NCBI GenBank assembly: GCA_951812395.1
Contig: CATOSD010000002.1
Coordinates: 1,044,442 to 1,108,441 of the forward strand
Length of the DNA stretch: 64,000 bases
DNA from: an uncultured Dehalococcoidia bacterium
Lineage (GTDB): Bacteria; Chloroflexota; Dehalococcoidia; Lucifugimonadales; CATOSD01
Direction: 5' to 3'
Every line of letters starts with the position of its first letter. Positions within the stretch are counted from its first letter, which is position 1. Below the pieces are notes generated by a model. The model saw only the letters and a list, made by a program, of their open reading frames with translations. It ran no database searches and was not told the origin of the DNA. Positions 49,483 to 57,897 of the stretch are shown here, one piece after another. Position numbers and translations under genes: made by a program.

Positions 49483-50400
49483 TCATCCCTCGTCGCTGTC
49501 GTCGCCCGTGACTTCCAGGAAGTACTGCTCGAGCGATTGCCCTTTGGCCACCATCTCAGTAACGTAGACCTCGGCCCTGCCGAGCGCGGCGCTCAACTCG
49601 GACGACCGCTCGCTTGGGCCGGTGACAACCACGGAATTGCCATCAGTGGTCACATCTTCCACCCATTCAAGTGCAGATAGCACTTCCAATGCCCTCGCGT
49701 TGTCGGTGGTGCGCAGGCTGACGCGCTCGGCGCCACCCGATTGTACGAGGTCGGCCACAGTGCCCTGGGCGATGAGCCTGCCCCCGGAGAGAATGGCGAC
49801 GCTGTCGCAGACTTGTTCCACCTCGTGCAGAAGGTGGCTCGACAGCAGCACCGTGCGGCCACCTGTGCCGAGGTCGCGAATCAGGTCCCGCACCTCGGCC
49901 ATGCCCGCGGGGTCCATCCCGTTGGTCGGCTCGTCGAGGAAGAGGAGTTCGGGGTCGCCAAGCAGCGCGTAGGCGAGGCCCAGGCGCTGCTTCATGCCGA
50001 GCGAGTAGGTCCGGAAGCGGCTGTCGGCGCGGTCGGACAGTCCCACTTTGTCGAGCAGGTCGTCGAGCTCGCTGGGATCGCACCGCCCGGTGATTCCCTG
50101 AAAGTAGGCGAGGTTAGCGCGTCCCGAGAGGTATGGGTAGAACGACGGGGTCTCGACGATGGCCCCCACCCTTTCGAGCGAGTCCCTCAGGTGGGCGCTG
50201 TCTTCGAACAGAGTGAAGCTGCCGCTGGTGGGCCTGACCAGTCCCAGCAGCATTCCCATGGTGGTGGTCTTACCGGAGCCATTGGGTCCCAGCAGGCCGA
50301 AGATGCGGCCGCGCGGCACCTCCATCGACAGCCCGTCTACCGCAAGAATGTTGCCGTAACGTTTGGTCAGTTCGTCCGTTTGTATGACGAAATCGCTCAC
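49483..50400 (-). CDS. ABC transporter ATP-binding protein (CcmA/BcrA type)
   Basis: 305 aa ATPase. Walker A GPNGSGKTT, Q-loop region, signature YSLGMKQRLGLAYAL, Walker B LLFLDEPTNGMDP and switch His in LLSSHLLHEVEQ are all present. The C-terminal extension (LRTTDNARALEVLSALEWVEDV) is the DUF4162-like domain common to drug and lipid exporters of this class. GTG 50400 has AAGGAA upstream. It follows its permease gene by 59 bp and forms an export system with it. Confidence 0.95.
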   Translation of the reverse strand: MSDFVIQTDELTKRYGNILAVDGLSMEVPRGRIFGLLGPNGSGKTTTMGMLLGLVRPTSGSFTLFEDSAHLRDSLERVGAIVETPSFYPYLSGRANLAYFQGITGRCDPSELDDLLDKVGLSDRADSRFRTYSLGMKQRLGLAYALLGDPELLFLDEPTNGMDPAGMAEVRDLIRDLGTGGRTVLLSSHLLHEVEQVCDSVAILSGGRLIAQGTVADLVQSGGAERVSLRTTDNARALEVLSALEWVEDVTTDGNSVVVTGPSERSSELSAALGRAEVYVTEMVAKGQSLEQYFLEVTGDDSDEG

Positions 50401-50459
50401 TGCCGTTCCTTTCCCGCTTCAGGTAGAGACGCCGCGCGGCCACCAATCATAAGCCGGCT

Positions 50460-51515
50460 TCATTCTCCCTTGGCTCCGGCGACGTCCCTGCGGATGAATA
50501 TCCAGAATGCGGCGGCGCCGAACAGGACGGTGTAGGCGAGGATCACCAGAAAGGCCTGAAGCGCGTCTCCCTGGCCAGCGGCGGAACTCGCGTCGTTTAT
50601 CTCGACTGTTACGGCTGCCGACTCCATCCATTCGCTCACGTTGTTGCCGACCAGCGCGTCCGCTATAGTTTCGCCCCAATCCGTGAGACTGAGCAGGGGA
50701 GCGCCTATCAGCTCTACTGCGTAGTAGCCCATGGAGATAGCCATGCCCATCGACGAGGACTGGGTGAGCACCGCCAGGAAAACGGCCAGTGCTGCGTAGG
50801 GCGTGGCGGCGTAGAGGGCTTTCAGGTAAGTGATCGCCGCTTCCGACCAACTGCCTGCTTCAACCGAGCCTGCGGTCTCCTCAGGCGGGACGACGGCCGC
50901 AAGCAGACTGGCAGCCACAGCTGTCAGGGCGATGACGACATAGGCCGCGGCACAGGCCAGCACGATCAGTACGAGCTTGGCGGCGAGCAGTTGCCATCGG
51001 CCAGCGCCGCGGGTCAGGACGGTGCGGAGAGTGCCCCAGCCGTACTCGACGCCGATGAGCGATGCCGCCAGTATGAGGATGAGAAACGGTGCGAATCCCG
51101 CCGTGCCGACCATGCTTCCGGCGATGGAGTGCGGAATCGTGAAGGCCTCTCTGATCTCGTGGAGCGGGTCGGTATTGGTGCAATCCTCCTCTCGGAATCG
51201 CTCCAGGTCTTCGATGAAGTTGGTCCGAACTTCCTCCGGGAGATCCTCAACTTCCGGCGGTATGCCCTCGTTAAGCAGGCTTATGCACGACACGGAGACT
51301 TCGATGACCTCGCCGTCAATCTCCGCCCTCGTCGAGAGGCTGTTGGAGCCGCCCGCGGTGAAGGCCTGCAGAGTCTCGTTGTGGTATGCGCCGTAGCTCA
51401 GCCAGATTCCGAGTTGTGTGAAGGCGACGGCCACGGCCAGCAGTATCCAGGGCATCCAGCGGCGGCGAAGTTTGAACGCCTCCCATGTCGTGAGGCGCAT
51501 CACGTGTACCAGCAA
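50460..51515 (-). CDS. ABC-2 type permease
   Basis: About 351 aa with six predicted membrane spans: WMPWILLAVAVAFTQLGIWL first, a long extracytoplasmic loop of about 110 residues rich in acidic residues, then FLILILAASLIGVEY, LVLIVLACAAAYVVIALTAVAASLLAAV in two, AALAVFLAVL, and a last span FLVILAYTVLFGAAAFWIFI. The GVEYGWGTLRTVLTRG segment is the typical cytoplasmic coupling loop. TTG 51515 fits the GGAGGA site best; ATG 51500 is the alternative. Export substrate unknown. Confidence 0.85.
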   Translation of the reverse strand: MLVHVMRLTTWEAFKLRRRWMPWILLAVAVAFTQLGIWLSYGAYHNETLQAFTAGGSNSLSTRAEIDGEVIEVSVSCISLLNEGIPPEVEDLPEEVRTNFIEDLERFREEDCTNTDPLHEIREAFTIPHSIAGSMVGTAGFAPFLILILAASLIGVEYGWGTLRTVLTRGAGRWQLLAAKLVLIVLACAAAYVVIALTAVAASLLAAVVPPEETAGSVEAGSWSEAAITYLKALYAATPYAALAVFLAVLTQSSSMGMAISMGYYAVELIGAPLLSLTDWGETIADALVGNNVSEWMESAAVTVEINDASSAAGQGDALQAFLVILAYTVLFGAAAFWIFIRRDVAGAKGE

Positions 51516-51597
51516 TGGGTCCTCCGTGTGGCATCGATTGTTGGCGCCCCTTGTACGCAACGGCAAGCAGGCAGCCGACGCGAATGCGACGGCTCAT

Positions 51598-51626
51598 GTT
51601 ATCATTAGGGACGGAGCGCAAGTCAA
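51598..51626 (-). promoter_or_regulatory. Promoter for the ABC exporter operon
   Basis: On the minus strand, -35 TTGACT (51621-51626), 17 bp spacer and -10 GATAAC (51598-51603), about 80 bp before the permease start. Confidence 0.5.
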
Positions 51627-51723
51627 GGCGCCAAGGGAGCAGGCATGTACAGACCAGGAGGCCACCGGGAAGTGCTCTACACCGCCCCTTCGAGCACTTA
51701 CTGAACTTCGCACCACCGGCACA

Positions 51724-51753
51724 TTGACGTCTGGCTCCGCTGTGAGATACATT
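51724..51753 (+). promoter_or_regulatory. Possible promoter for the MpaB/Lcp-like gene
   Basis: -35 TTGACG (51724-51729), 18 bp spacer and -10 TACATT (51748-51753). If used, transcription would begin near 51760, which is past the GTG at 51756. The protein would then start at an internal Met such as 51813. Confidence 0.35.
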
Positions 51754-51755
51754 CA

Positions 51756-52979
51756 GTGGGTAAGCGTAACGAGTTTCTGCCGCTCGATGGTGCGCTGTCT
51801 TATGCTATTCGTATGATGAACATACCTACTGCATATCTGCCGGGCTACGAGAAGGCCCGCCTGGTGGACAGTGGGGCCGCGGATAACTACGTTGCCCACA
51901 CTACGATGGGTGACCCGGTTATGGACGCCCTGCTGGATGAACTGCAAGAGCTTAGCCAAGGCAAGATTCACCGCTACATTCGGGCTGGGATGGACGAGGA
52001 TCGCGACATTCTGCGCGAGGCGCCACAGGCGGTGCGGGAGTTCTTCGTCGATGCGCCGGAGCCGGAGCCGGAGTGGCTCGATTACAGCGCGTTCCAGCCT
52101 GGCATTCGAGCCTTCCAGAGGAACTCCGTCCTAGTCCTTTCGGCTTTCGTCACCGGCGTGCTGATAGACGGCTTTTCGACGCTGATAAGCAAGTCGTTCG
52201 TGCAAACCGGGCGCATTTTCGATAATGGCGTCTGGCGTCTCAAGCAGAACAACCGCCATCAGTTGGAAATTTTCTGGCCGGGCGGGCTGGAGAGGCAGGG
52301 AGAGGGCTGGAAGCTGTCTGTCCGCATTCGGTTCGTGCACGCCCAGGTGCGCCGGCTGCTGGCGCTGACCGAAGAGTGGGAGCACGACGCCTGGGGCGTT
52401 CCCATCAGCGCCGCGCACCTGGGCTATGCGATCTCCTGTTTCGCCGCGCGCACTGTCAAGCACTCGGAGGCGCTGGGAGCTCATTACAGCCCCGAGGAGC
52501 GAGCGAGCTTCCACGCTGTATGGCGCTACTCCGGCTATCTCATGGGCATTCCCGAAACCATACTCTTTGCCGACGAGAGCCACGCCCTGCGCCTGTACGG
52601 TATCGGCTCTCTGTGTGAGCCGCCTCCGACGGCAGAGGCGATTATCATGACGAATGCGCTGATCAACTGCGCGCCGCTGGTGGCGGGTATTGTGGATTCT
52701 GAGGAGCGCAGGAAGCTGGTGAAGGGCGTCATCTACCCTGTGTCCCGCGCCCTCATAGGGAACGACCTCGCAAACCAACTGAACTTTCCCGCGAACCGAC
52801 TGCCTTTTGCACTGTTTTGGTTCCGGCTGGACCAGCGCATTCAGAGGCTGAAAGCTCGGCTGCTGAATGAGGCCCCCCAGGGTTTTGCGACGCTCCTGGA
52901 GGCGTCGGCTTATGACGACGCGGGCGTGAGCTACAGGCTGCCCGATCACGCCCACGCGGAACGCTCCGGGCGCTGGTGA
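51756..52979 (+). CDS. MpaB/rubber-oxygenase (DUF2236) family protein
   Basis: Up to 407 aa. The central helical block matches the DUF2236 family of MpaB and latex-clearing protein haem oxygenases: NSVLVLSAFVTGVLIDGF, RIRFVHAQVRRLL (the His is a candidate haem ligand), WGVPISAAHLGYAISCFA and WRYSGYLMGIPETILFAD. Lcp uses haem b and oxygen to cleave polyisoprene; other members oxidise prenyl or aromatic compounds. No twin-arginine signal is present, so it may act inside the cell. GTG 51756 lacks an RBS and a promoter may overlap it; ATG 51813 or 51816 are alternatives. Confidence 0.78.
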   Translation: MGKRNEFLPLDGALSYAIRMMNIPTAYLPGYEKARLVDSGAADNYVAHTTMGDPVMDALLDELQELSQGKIHRYIRAGMDEDRDILREAPQAVREFFVDAPEPEPEWLDYSAFQPGIRAFQRNSVLVLSAFVTGVLIDGFSTLISKSFVQTGRIFDNGVWRLKQNNRHQLEIFWPGGLERQGEGWKLSVRIRFVHAQVRRLLALTEEWEHDAWGVPISAAHLGYAISCFAARTVKHSEALGAHYSPEERASFHAVWRYSGYLMGIPETILFADESHALRLYGIGSLCEPPPTAEAIIMTNALINCAPLVAGIVDSEERRKLVKGVIYPVSRALIGNDLANQLNFPANRLPFALFWFRLDQRIQRLKARLLNEAPQGFATLLEASAYDDAGVSYRLPDHAHAERSGRW

Positions 52980-52995
52980 GGACGGCAGCCGCGGA

Positions 52996-53511
52996 TTACC
53001 CGGCGAAGGGGCTGCCGTACGTCTCGGCGTAGACAAGCTCGGAGACGGGCTTGCGGGGTACTCCGCGGCCCTGGAAGTCGTCGTGGCGGTAGCCGAACGG
53101 AATCACAGTTACCAGGAACGGTCCCTCGGGTATGCCCAGCACGTCTGCAATAGTTGCGCGCTGGTCGTCCGTCAGGGTGACGTAGCATGTGCCCATGCCC
53201 TCAGACCACGCCACGAGCTCCATCTGCTGAAGCGCGCGGCCCGCGTCCATCAGCGGCTGGTCGGCGTTGTCCATGACGATGGCGATGGCGAGAGGCGCGC
53301 GGGCAAGGAAGCCACCGGAGCCGGCGGTCTCGCCCATCTTGACGAGGGTGTCGCGATCTCGGATGACTATAAAACGCCAGGGCTGTTGATTGCGGGAGCT
53401 GGGCGACCACCGCGCCGCGCTGAGCAGTTTGCCCAGCGATTCGTCGGTGACGAGGTCGGGCTTGAATTCACGCACGGTGCGGCGAGTTCTCAGGGCCTCG
53501 TAAATGTCCAT
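52996..53511 (-). CDS. Nitroreductase family protein
   Basis: 171 aa FMN-dependent nitroreductase-fold protein: MDIYEALRTRRTVREFKPD opening (FMN-phosphate arginines), LLSAARWSPSSRNQQPWRF (FMN-binding), LMDAGRALQQMELVAWSEGMGTC, and the ending IPFGY. Electron acceptor unknown; relatives reduce nitroaromatics, quinones or flavins, or take part in F420 and cobamide biology. RBS TGGAGG precedes ATG 53511. It is convergent with the MpaB-like gene. Confidence 0.92.
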   Translation of the reverse strand: MDIYEALRTRRTVREFKPDLVTDESLGKLLSAARWSPSSRNQQPWRFIVIRDRDTLVKMGETAGSGGFLARAPLAIAIVMDNADQPLMDAGRALQQMELVAWSEGMGTCYVTLTDDQRATIADVLGIPEGPFLVTVIPFGYRHDDFQGRGVPRKPVSELVYAETYGSPFAG

Positions 53512-53592
53512 GTTCTGCCTCCAGAGTTCGTTGTCTTACATGATACACGGCTCCGCGCCCCGCGTCGCGGACGAGTTCAGCCTGAACGCGAA

Positions 53593-53625
53593 AAGGCGCT
53601 CCGGCGGAATTCCCCGGAGCGCCTT
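53593..53625 (-). terminator. Intrinsic terminator of the carbonic anhydrase gene
   Basis: Perfect 12 bp inverted repeat AAGGCGCTCCGG / CCGGAGCGCCTT (53593-53604 and 53614-53625) about 28 bp past the carbonic anhydrase stop. On the minus strand the stem is followed by TTTT. It lies between the minus-strand carbonic anhydrase and nitroreductase genes. Confidence 0.7.
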
Positions 53626-53652
53626 CCATTTCCGCGGTGTTTTGGACCGGGG

Positions 53653-54147
53653 TTAGCCGGTGACTTCGTTCAGCTTGCCGGTCGCGCAGTCGTAGACGAA
53701 TCCGCGGACGGAATCCTTGACTGGGATGAACGGGCTGGCCTTCACGCGGGCGATGGACTGGCGTACGTCCTCGTCGAGGTCCGGGAACGCTTCAAGCGCG
53801 AAGGACGGCCTTAGGCCGGTGTCTGCGTAGATGGTGTCCTTCACGTCGTCATCACGGAAGGTCAGCATCCCGCAGTCCGTGTGGTGGATCAGGATGACCT
53901 CTCGAGTACCGAGGAGCCGCTGTGAGATAACCAGCGAGCGAATTGCGTCGTCCGTGACCACGCCGCCCGCGTTCCGAACGACGTGGGCGTCGCCTTCGTC
54001 GATTCCAAGCAGCTTGTGAGTATCGAGCCGGGCATCCATACAGGCCACCACTGCCAGGCCCTTTGCGGGCGGCAGTGGGAGATCCCCCTTGTCGAAACTC
54101 TCGGCGTAGCGCGCGTTGTTCTCCAACAGTTCGTCGGTAACCGACAC
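53653..54147 (-). CDS. Beta-class carbonic anhydrase
   Basis: 164 aa, the size of compact beta-carbonic anhydrases such as mycobacterial Rv1284. Zinc ligands and the Asp-Arg dyad are visible: ACMDARLDT (Cys, Asp, Arg), RNAGG, and HHTDCGML (His and Cys). It interconverts CO2 and bicarbonate in the cytoplasm. GTG 54147 has AAAGGAGG five bases upstream and is preferred to the longer frame from 54249. A clear terminator follows. Confidence 0.93.
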   Translation of the reverse strand: MSVTDELLENNARYAESFDKGDLPLPPAKGLAVVACMDARLDTHKLLGIDEGDAHVVRNAGGVVTDDAIRSLVISQRLLGTREVILIHHTDCGMLTFRDDDVKDTIYADTGLRPSFALEAFPDLDEDVRQSIARVKASPFIPVKDSVRGFVYDCATGKLNEVTG

Positions 54148-54331
54148 GACATCCTCCTTTAGCTGATTGAGACCGTCTGGCCCCTTCGAACCCAATTTAA
54201 CAGGCAATACGGATTGGATGTCAAGGGCGGTGAATCGCCGCCGTGGCATTGCCGCCAGGAGCCGTGACCACGACTACTGAGACTGCCATTACTCTGTGCT
54301 CCTCGAGAGTGTATGCACGGGTGTTGACAGC

Positions 54332-54793
54332 TCAGCACACGGTGGAGTAGTCACTGCCTTCGAATAGGCCGTTGGCGCGTTGGACCTCGCGGACGTAGCA
54401 TATGATGCTCTCCACTTCGTCCGCGGAAACTCCGGGTACGGATGCCATGTCGCCGAATCCCCAGTGGTGCTGCGGGACCCCGTTGCGCACGGCGCTGCGG
54501 AAACTGGGGTCGCCATGATGGCCCGGATGATAGACCCCGTCGGTGAGAGGTGGGCCACTCCTGGTGCCTACGGCGCCCACGCCGTGGCAGACTGAGCAGT
54601 TGGCATTGAATGCGGATTCACCGGCGCGGGCCCGCTCGGATAGGTCGGAGGCGGATGATGAGGAGGCGAGAGCGTCTCCGGTGACCTGCGGAACAGCAGT
54701 GGGCGTCGGAGGCGCGCCGGGCTCGCCGCAGGAGGCTGTTACGAGCAGCGCGGTCATCGTGACGATACAGACGGCGGCGAGTCTTATGTTCAC
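54332..54793 (-). CDS. c-type cytochrome lipoprotein
   Basis: 153 aa. Signal peptide with a lipobox-like VTASC, a Ser/Ala/Pro spacer, then one haem-binding CSVCH and a downstream Met in FGDMASVPG as the likely sixth ligand. The fold matches single-haem class I cytochromes (GESAFNANCSVCHG, SADEVESIICYVREVQ). It is probably a membrane-tethered electron carrier outside the cell membrane. No oxidase or dehydrogenase is adjacent. Confidence 0.92.
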   Translation of the reverse strand: MNIRLAAVCIVTMTALLVTASCGEPGAPPTPTAVPQVTGDALASSSSASDLSERARAGESAFNANCSVCHGVGAVGTRSGPPLTDGVYHPGHHGDPSFRSAVRNGVPQHHWGFGDMASVPGVSADEVESIICYVREVQRANGLFEGSDYSTVC

Positions 54794-54916
54794 ATTCCCT
54801 CCTGAGGCGAGCGTGCAATCGCACCCTGGCGCGCCACCATTCTAACGCGCCAGTCGTCCGAGTGATAGCTTGAGAGTTTGATCACGCTGCCGGGGCACAC
54901 TTTCGCGGGTCGGCTC

Positions 54917-54945
54917 TTGACTGTGAACAACAGCGCATATAGGCT
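54917..54945 (+). promoter_or_regulatory. Promoter for the coiled-coil protein gene
   Basis: -35 TTGACT (54917-54922), 17 bp spacer and -10 TAGGCT (54940-54945), 18 bp before the ATG with CCAGGAGG between them. Confidence 0.6.
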
Positions 54946-54963
54946 GGTTTCCAGGAGGTCAAC

Positions 54964-56691
54964 ATGACCGCGCACGCATCCGGGCGGCACATTGGGCTTG
55001 GCGCCCTTTTGATTGGGGGCGGCCCCGAATACGCTGAATCGCTCGTTGCCAGCACCCTGGAATTCCGGGGGAAGGCGTCTAGTGGCGCACGAAACTCACT
55101 CGACCGGGCGCTGGACGGCTGCGTCAGGATCAATGGCTTTCGGGATGCCAGTCGGGCGCCAAGCGGTCCGCTGAAGGGCCCGGTGTTGGACGCGCTGGCC
55201 GAAGAGAACGCTCCGTTCGCGCAGGCGCTGCTTGGCGTATGGGCAGAGTCCAAGCCGGAGCTGCGGGATGCGGTGCGGGAGTACCTGGGGAGCGACGGCG
55301 CAGCGACTGGTTTGCCTGGTGCGAATGGTCGGACCTGGAGTGCCAGGGAACTGAAGGAAACCGTCCACGCGCTGTTGGGCCGGAACGAGGAGTTGAACGA
55401 GCCGGACGTTGGCTTGATGCTGTGCTTCGTGTCTGGCAGGTGTGTTCACATCGACGACCCTGTTGTGGGAATCAGGTCTCCCCTGCTGTTGGAGTTTCTC
55501 GAGAAACTCGAAGGCATAGACCCAAACGCCCCCGACTGGGAAGACGTTTCGCACTTCGTGGACGCGGTAAAAGAACTGGATGTCGCGAGAGTCAAGAGAG
55601 CGGCCGATAATGCCGTCGCAGCCCTAGCAGAGCAGGCAGACAAGGCGCTCCGAGACTATGAGGGAGATCTGGTCTATCTCGATCTGCACTCCCAGGTTTC
55701 GGGTTGGGCTGAGGAGGCCTGTCGCAATGTCTGGCTGATTGGAGAAGCTCTGGTGATCGTGGAAGAGCTGCTCCAGAGGCTGGAGGAGTACAGTCCCATA
55801 AGGCCGCAGGCGGGAACCAGGGCTGAGGAGACGGAGAGAGTGGCGGCACGCCTCGCCGCGGAGGAACGGATACTAGGCGTTGCCGAGCGGTGGCGCGAGC
55901 TGATGGCGCGGCCTCTTGACGAGGACGTGGAGGACCCGGACGCCGGATGGGATGATCTGCCTGAAGGCGATCCCTCAGAGAAGTCCAACGGCGTCCTAAC
56001 GGCAGAGGTGGAGGAGTTGCGTGCTGAGGTCGAGCGATTGCGCCGGTCCGGTAGCGAGCGCCAGGTTGAGCACCAGGGGCTGGCCAGGCAGCGGGATGAC
56101 CTGGTTGCAGAGCGAGAATCGCTTCAGTCCGAGATCGCCAGGCTCGACGCCGAGCTTGCCAGCAGCAGGGAGTTGGTGGAAGCCTGGAAGCTTGCGGGCG
56201 TGTCCGCCAGGCTGGACGAGGCAGGTCTGCCGGACATCGCGCGAACCGAGCCACGAACCGTGAGGGACGCCGTGGCGCTGGCCGGGAAGCTCTTTCCCGA
56301 CCGCCTGGCTATCGCCCTGAATTCGAAGTCGGACAAGCGCAGCCAGTTCCAGAAGCCACAAGAGGTGTTCGATGCGCTTGCGTGGCTCGCCACAGCCTAC
56401 CATCACAGGCGCGCGAATCCCGGCGGGTCTCCGGACTTCGACAAACTGCTCAAGGAGTCTTGCCCCGGCTGGTCTTACAAGTCCAGCCAGACCGAAATCA
56501 CGAGGGAGCAGTTCGAGGAGTGGTACACTACCATGTGGGAAGGCAGGAGATACGTTCTCAATCCCCACCTGGGCAAGGGCATAAGCTACGATCCGCAGAA
56601 CACAATCAGGATTGCGTTCGATTGGGACGATGACCGGAAGCGAGTCGTGGTGGGCTACATCGGAATGCACCAGCGCAACCGCAAGTCTTAA
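54964..56691 (+). CDS. Large coiled-coil protein of unknown function
   Basis: 575 aa, not recognised as a named family. Residues 1-190 are a mixed alpha region with no clear motif. Residues about 195-325 are helical (VKRAADNAVAALAEQADKALRD). Residues about 340-410 form a coiled coil (LTAEVEELRAEVERLRR, LVAERESLQSEIARLDAEL). A globular C-terminal domain follows (TVRDAVALAGKLFPDRLAIAL, VFDALAWLATAYHHRR, RYVLNPHLGKG and a final IRIAFDWDDDRKRVVVGYIG). I recall similar C-terminal domains in uncharacterised actinobacterial and defence-associated proteins, but cannot prove it. No membrane span or signal peptide. Strong promoter and RBS suggest a working gene. It has no operon partner. Confidence 0.75.
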   Translation: MTAHASGRHIGLGALLIGGGPEYAESLVASTLEFRGKASSGARNSLDRALDGCVRINGFRDASRAPSGPLKGPVLDALAEENAPFAQALLGVWAESKPELRDAVREYLGSDGAATGLPGANGRTWSARELKETVHALLGRNEELNEPDVGLMLCFVSGRCVHIDDPVVGIRSPLLLEFLEKLEGIDPNAPDWEDVSHFVDAVKELDVARVKRAADNAVAALAEQADKALRDYEGDLVYLDLHSQVSGWAEEACRNVWLIGEALVIVEELLQRLEEYSPIRPQAGTRAEETERVAARLAAEERILGVAERWRELMARPLDEDVEDPDAGWDDLPEGDPSEKSNGVLTAEVEELRAEVERLRRSGSERQVEHQGLARQRDDLVAERESLQSEIARLDAELASSRELVEAWKLAGVSARLDEAGLPDIARTEPRTVRDAVALAGKLFPDRLAIALNSKSDKRSQFQKPQEVFDALAWLATAYHHRRANPGGSPDFDKLLKESCPGWSYKSSQTEITREQFEEWYTTMWEGRRYVLNPHLGKGISYDPQNTIRIAFDWDDDRKRVVVGYIGMHQRNRKS

Positions 56692-56786
56692 CGCCCGCGC
56701 CCGAACCATGTACAACGCGACTGGCGAATCATCCAACAGGCCATAGGTCCAGAGCGCCCCAGGGCGCCAAGGAAGGGAGCGAAGCA

Positions 56787-57320
56787 ATGGTAGACGTCAT
56801 AGACATCGAGACCGCATTCGACAACAGGTTCACCCGCGAGTTCGGCTTCCCCAAAGAGCGCCCCGCGACAAAGGTCAAAGCGTACATGGTCGACAGGGAG
56901 AAGGACTTTATTTCCCAGTCTCCCTTCCTGGTCATGGCCACCAGCGCCATCGACGGAAGCTGCGATGCTTCGCCGAAGGGTGGGATGCCTGGCTTCGTGA
57001 AGATTCTCGATGACTCTACCTTGCTGATTCCGGATGTTGCCGGGAACAGGCTGTTCCAGTCGTACATCAACATGAACGAGAACCCGCAGGTCGGGCTGGT
57101 CTTCTTCATTCCTGGCGTGCGCGAGACGGTGCGGGTGAACGGCAGGGTGCGCATCGTGAGCGGCGACGAGCTACGACAGCTCCAGGTGGCGCTCGAGGTG
57201 AACAATCCCGACGAGGACGCCAAGGTGTTGCAAGGCATCGTGGTGGAGATAGAGGAGTCGTATGGGCACTGCCCTCGCGCTCTCAAGTTCTCGGAGCTTT
57301 GGGAAACCGGCGGCGCGTAG
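56787..57320 (+). CDS. Pyridoxamine 5'-phosphate oxidase-fold protein (FMN-binding)
   Basis: 177 aa split-barrel flavoprotein. FPKERPATKVKAYMVDREKDFISQSPFLVMATS in two parts, DASPKGGMPGFVKIL, DVAGNRLFQSYINMNENPQVGLVFFIPG and RVNGRVRIV match the MSMEG_1061-type PPOX subgroup. Members bind FMN or F420 and reduce small molecules; true PdxH function is unlikely. RBS GGAAGGGAGCGAAGC precedes ATG 56787. The stop TAG is followed immediately by the next gene's ATG. Confidence 0.87.
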   Translation: MVDVIDIETAFDNRFTREFGFPKERPATKVKAYMVDREKDFISQSPFLVMATSAIDGSCDASPKGGMPGFVKILDDSTLLIPDVAGNRLFQSYINMNENPQVGLVFFIPGVRETVRVNGRVRIVSGDELRQLQVALEVNNPDEDAKVLQGIVVEIEESYGHCPRALKFSELWETGGA

Positions 57321-57824
57321 ATGGGCGTCGACATAGTTGCCATCGGGGACACGCACTGCCGCGAGTGGTCTGAGGTGCATCCCGCCATTCGCGAGGCGGT
57401 CGAACAGGCGGACGTAGCTCTGCACTGCGGCGACTTCACGTACATGGGCGTGGTTGACGGCATGAGGCGCTGCGCCAGGCGGGCCATCGTGGTGCACGGC
57501 AATTCCGACCAGGTGGACGTGCGGCGTTCCCTGCCCTACGCAGAGGTGCTCGAAATCGAGGGCGCGCGCATCGGCGTCACCCATCCGTCCTGGGGCGGGC
57601 CGGAGTTCCCCCTCGAGGAATTGCTGCCCGACTTTCCCGAGCCGGTGGACGTGATTGTTTTCGGCCACTTCCACGAGCCTATCAACGAGGAGCGCGGCGG
57701 CGTGCTGTTCGTCAATCCGGGGCAGGGGTATGCCTCGTTCATGGTGCCCTGCACCATCGCCCGATTGCGAGTCGACGATGGGCAGATAACGGCCCGGATC
57801 GAGACTGTGGAGCCTGCAAGGTAG
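57321..57824 (+). CDS. Metallophosphoesterase family protein (YfcE/MJ0936-like)
   Basis: 167 aa calcineurin-like phosphoesterase. Metal-binding motifs in order: GDTH, ALHCGDFT, HGNSD, GVTHPSWG and FGHFHEPI. It starts on the base after the PPOX stop, so the two are surely coupled. Small enzymes of this group hydrolyse phosphodiesters; natural substrate unknown. Confidence 0.9.
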   Translation: MGVDIVAIGDTHCREWSEVHPAIREAVEQADVALHCGDFTYMGVVDGMRRCARRAIVVHGNSDQVDVRRSLPYAEVLEIEGARIGVTHPSWGGPEFPLEELLPDFPEPVDVIVFGHFHEPINEERGGVLFVNPGQGYASFMVPCTIARLRVDDGQITARIETVEPAR

Positions 57825-57897
57825 CCGGTGACGTAGACTACCCAACGTCTCGGCGCCGCCAATCTCCGGCAGTCTTCGAACCAGCGAGGAGCTTCCA

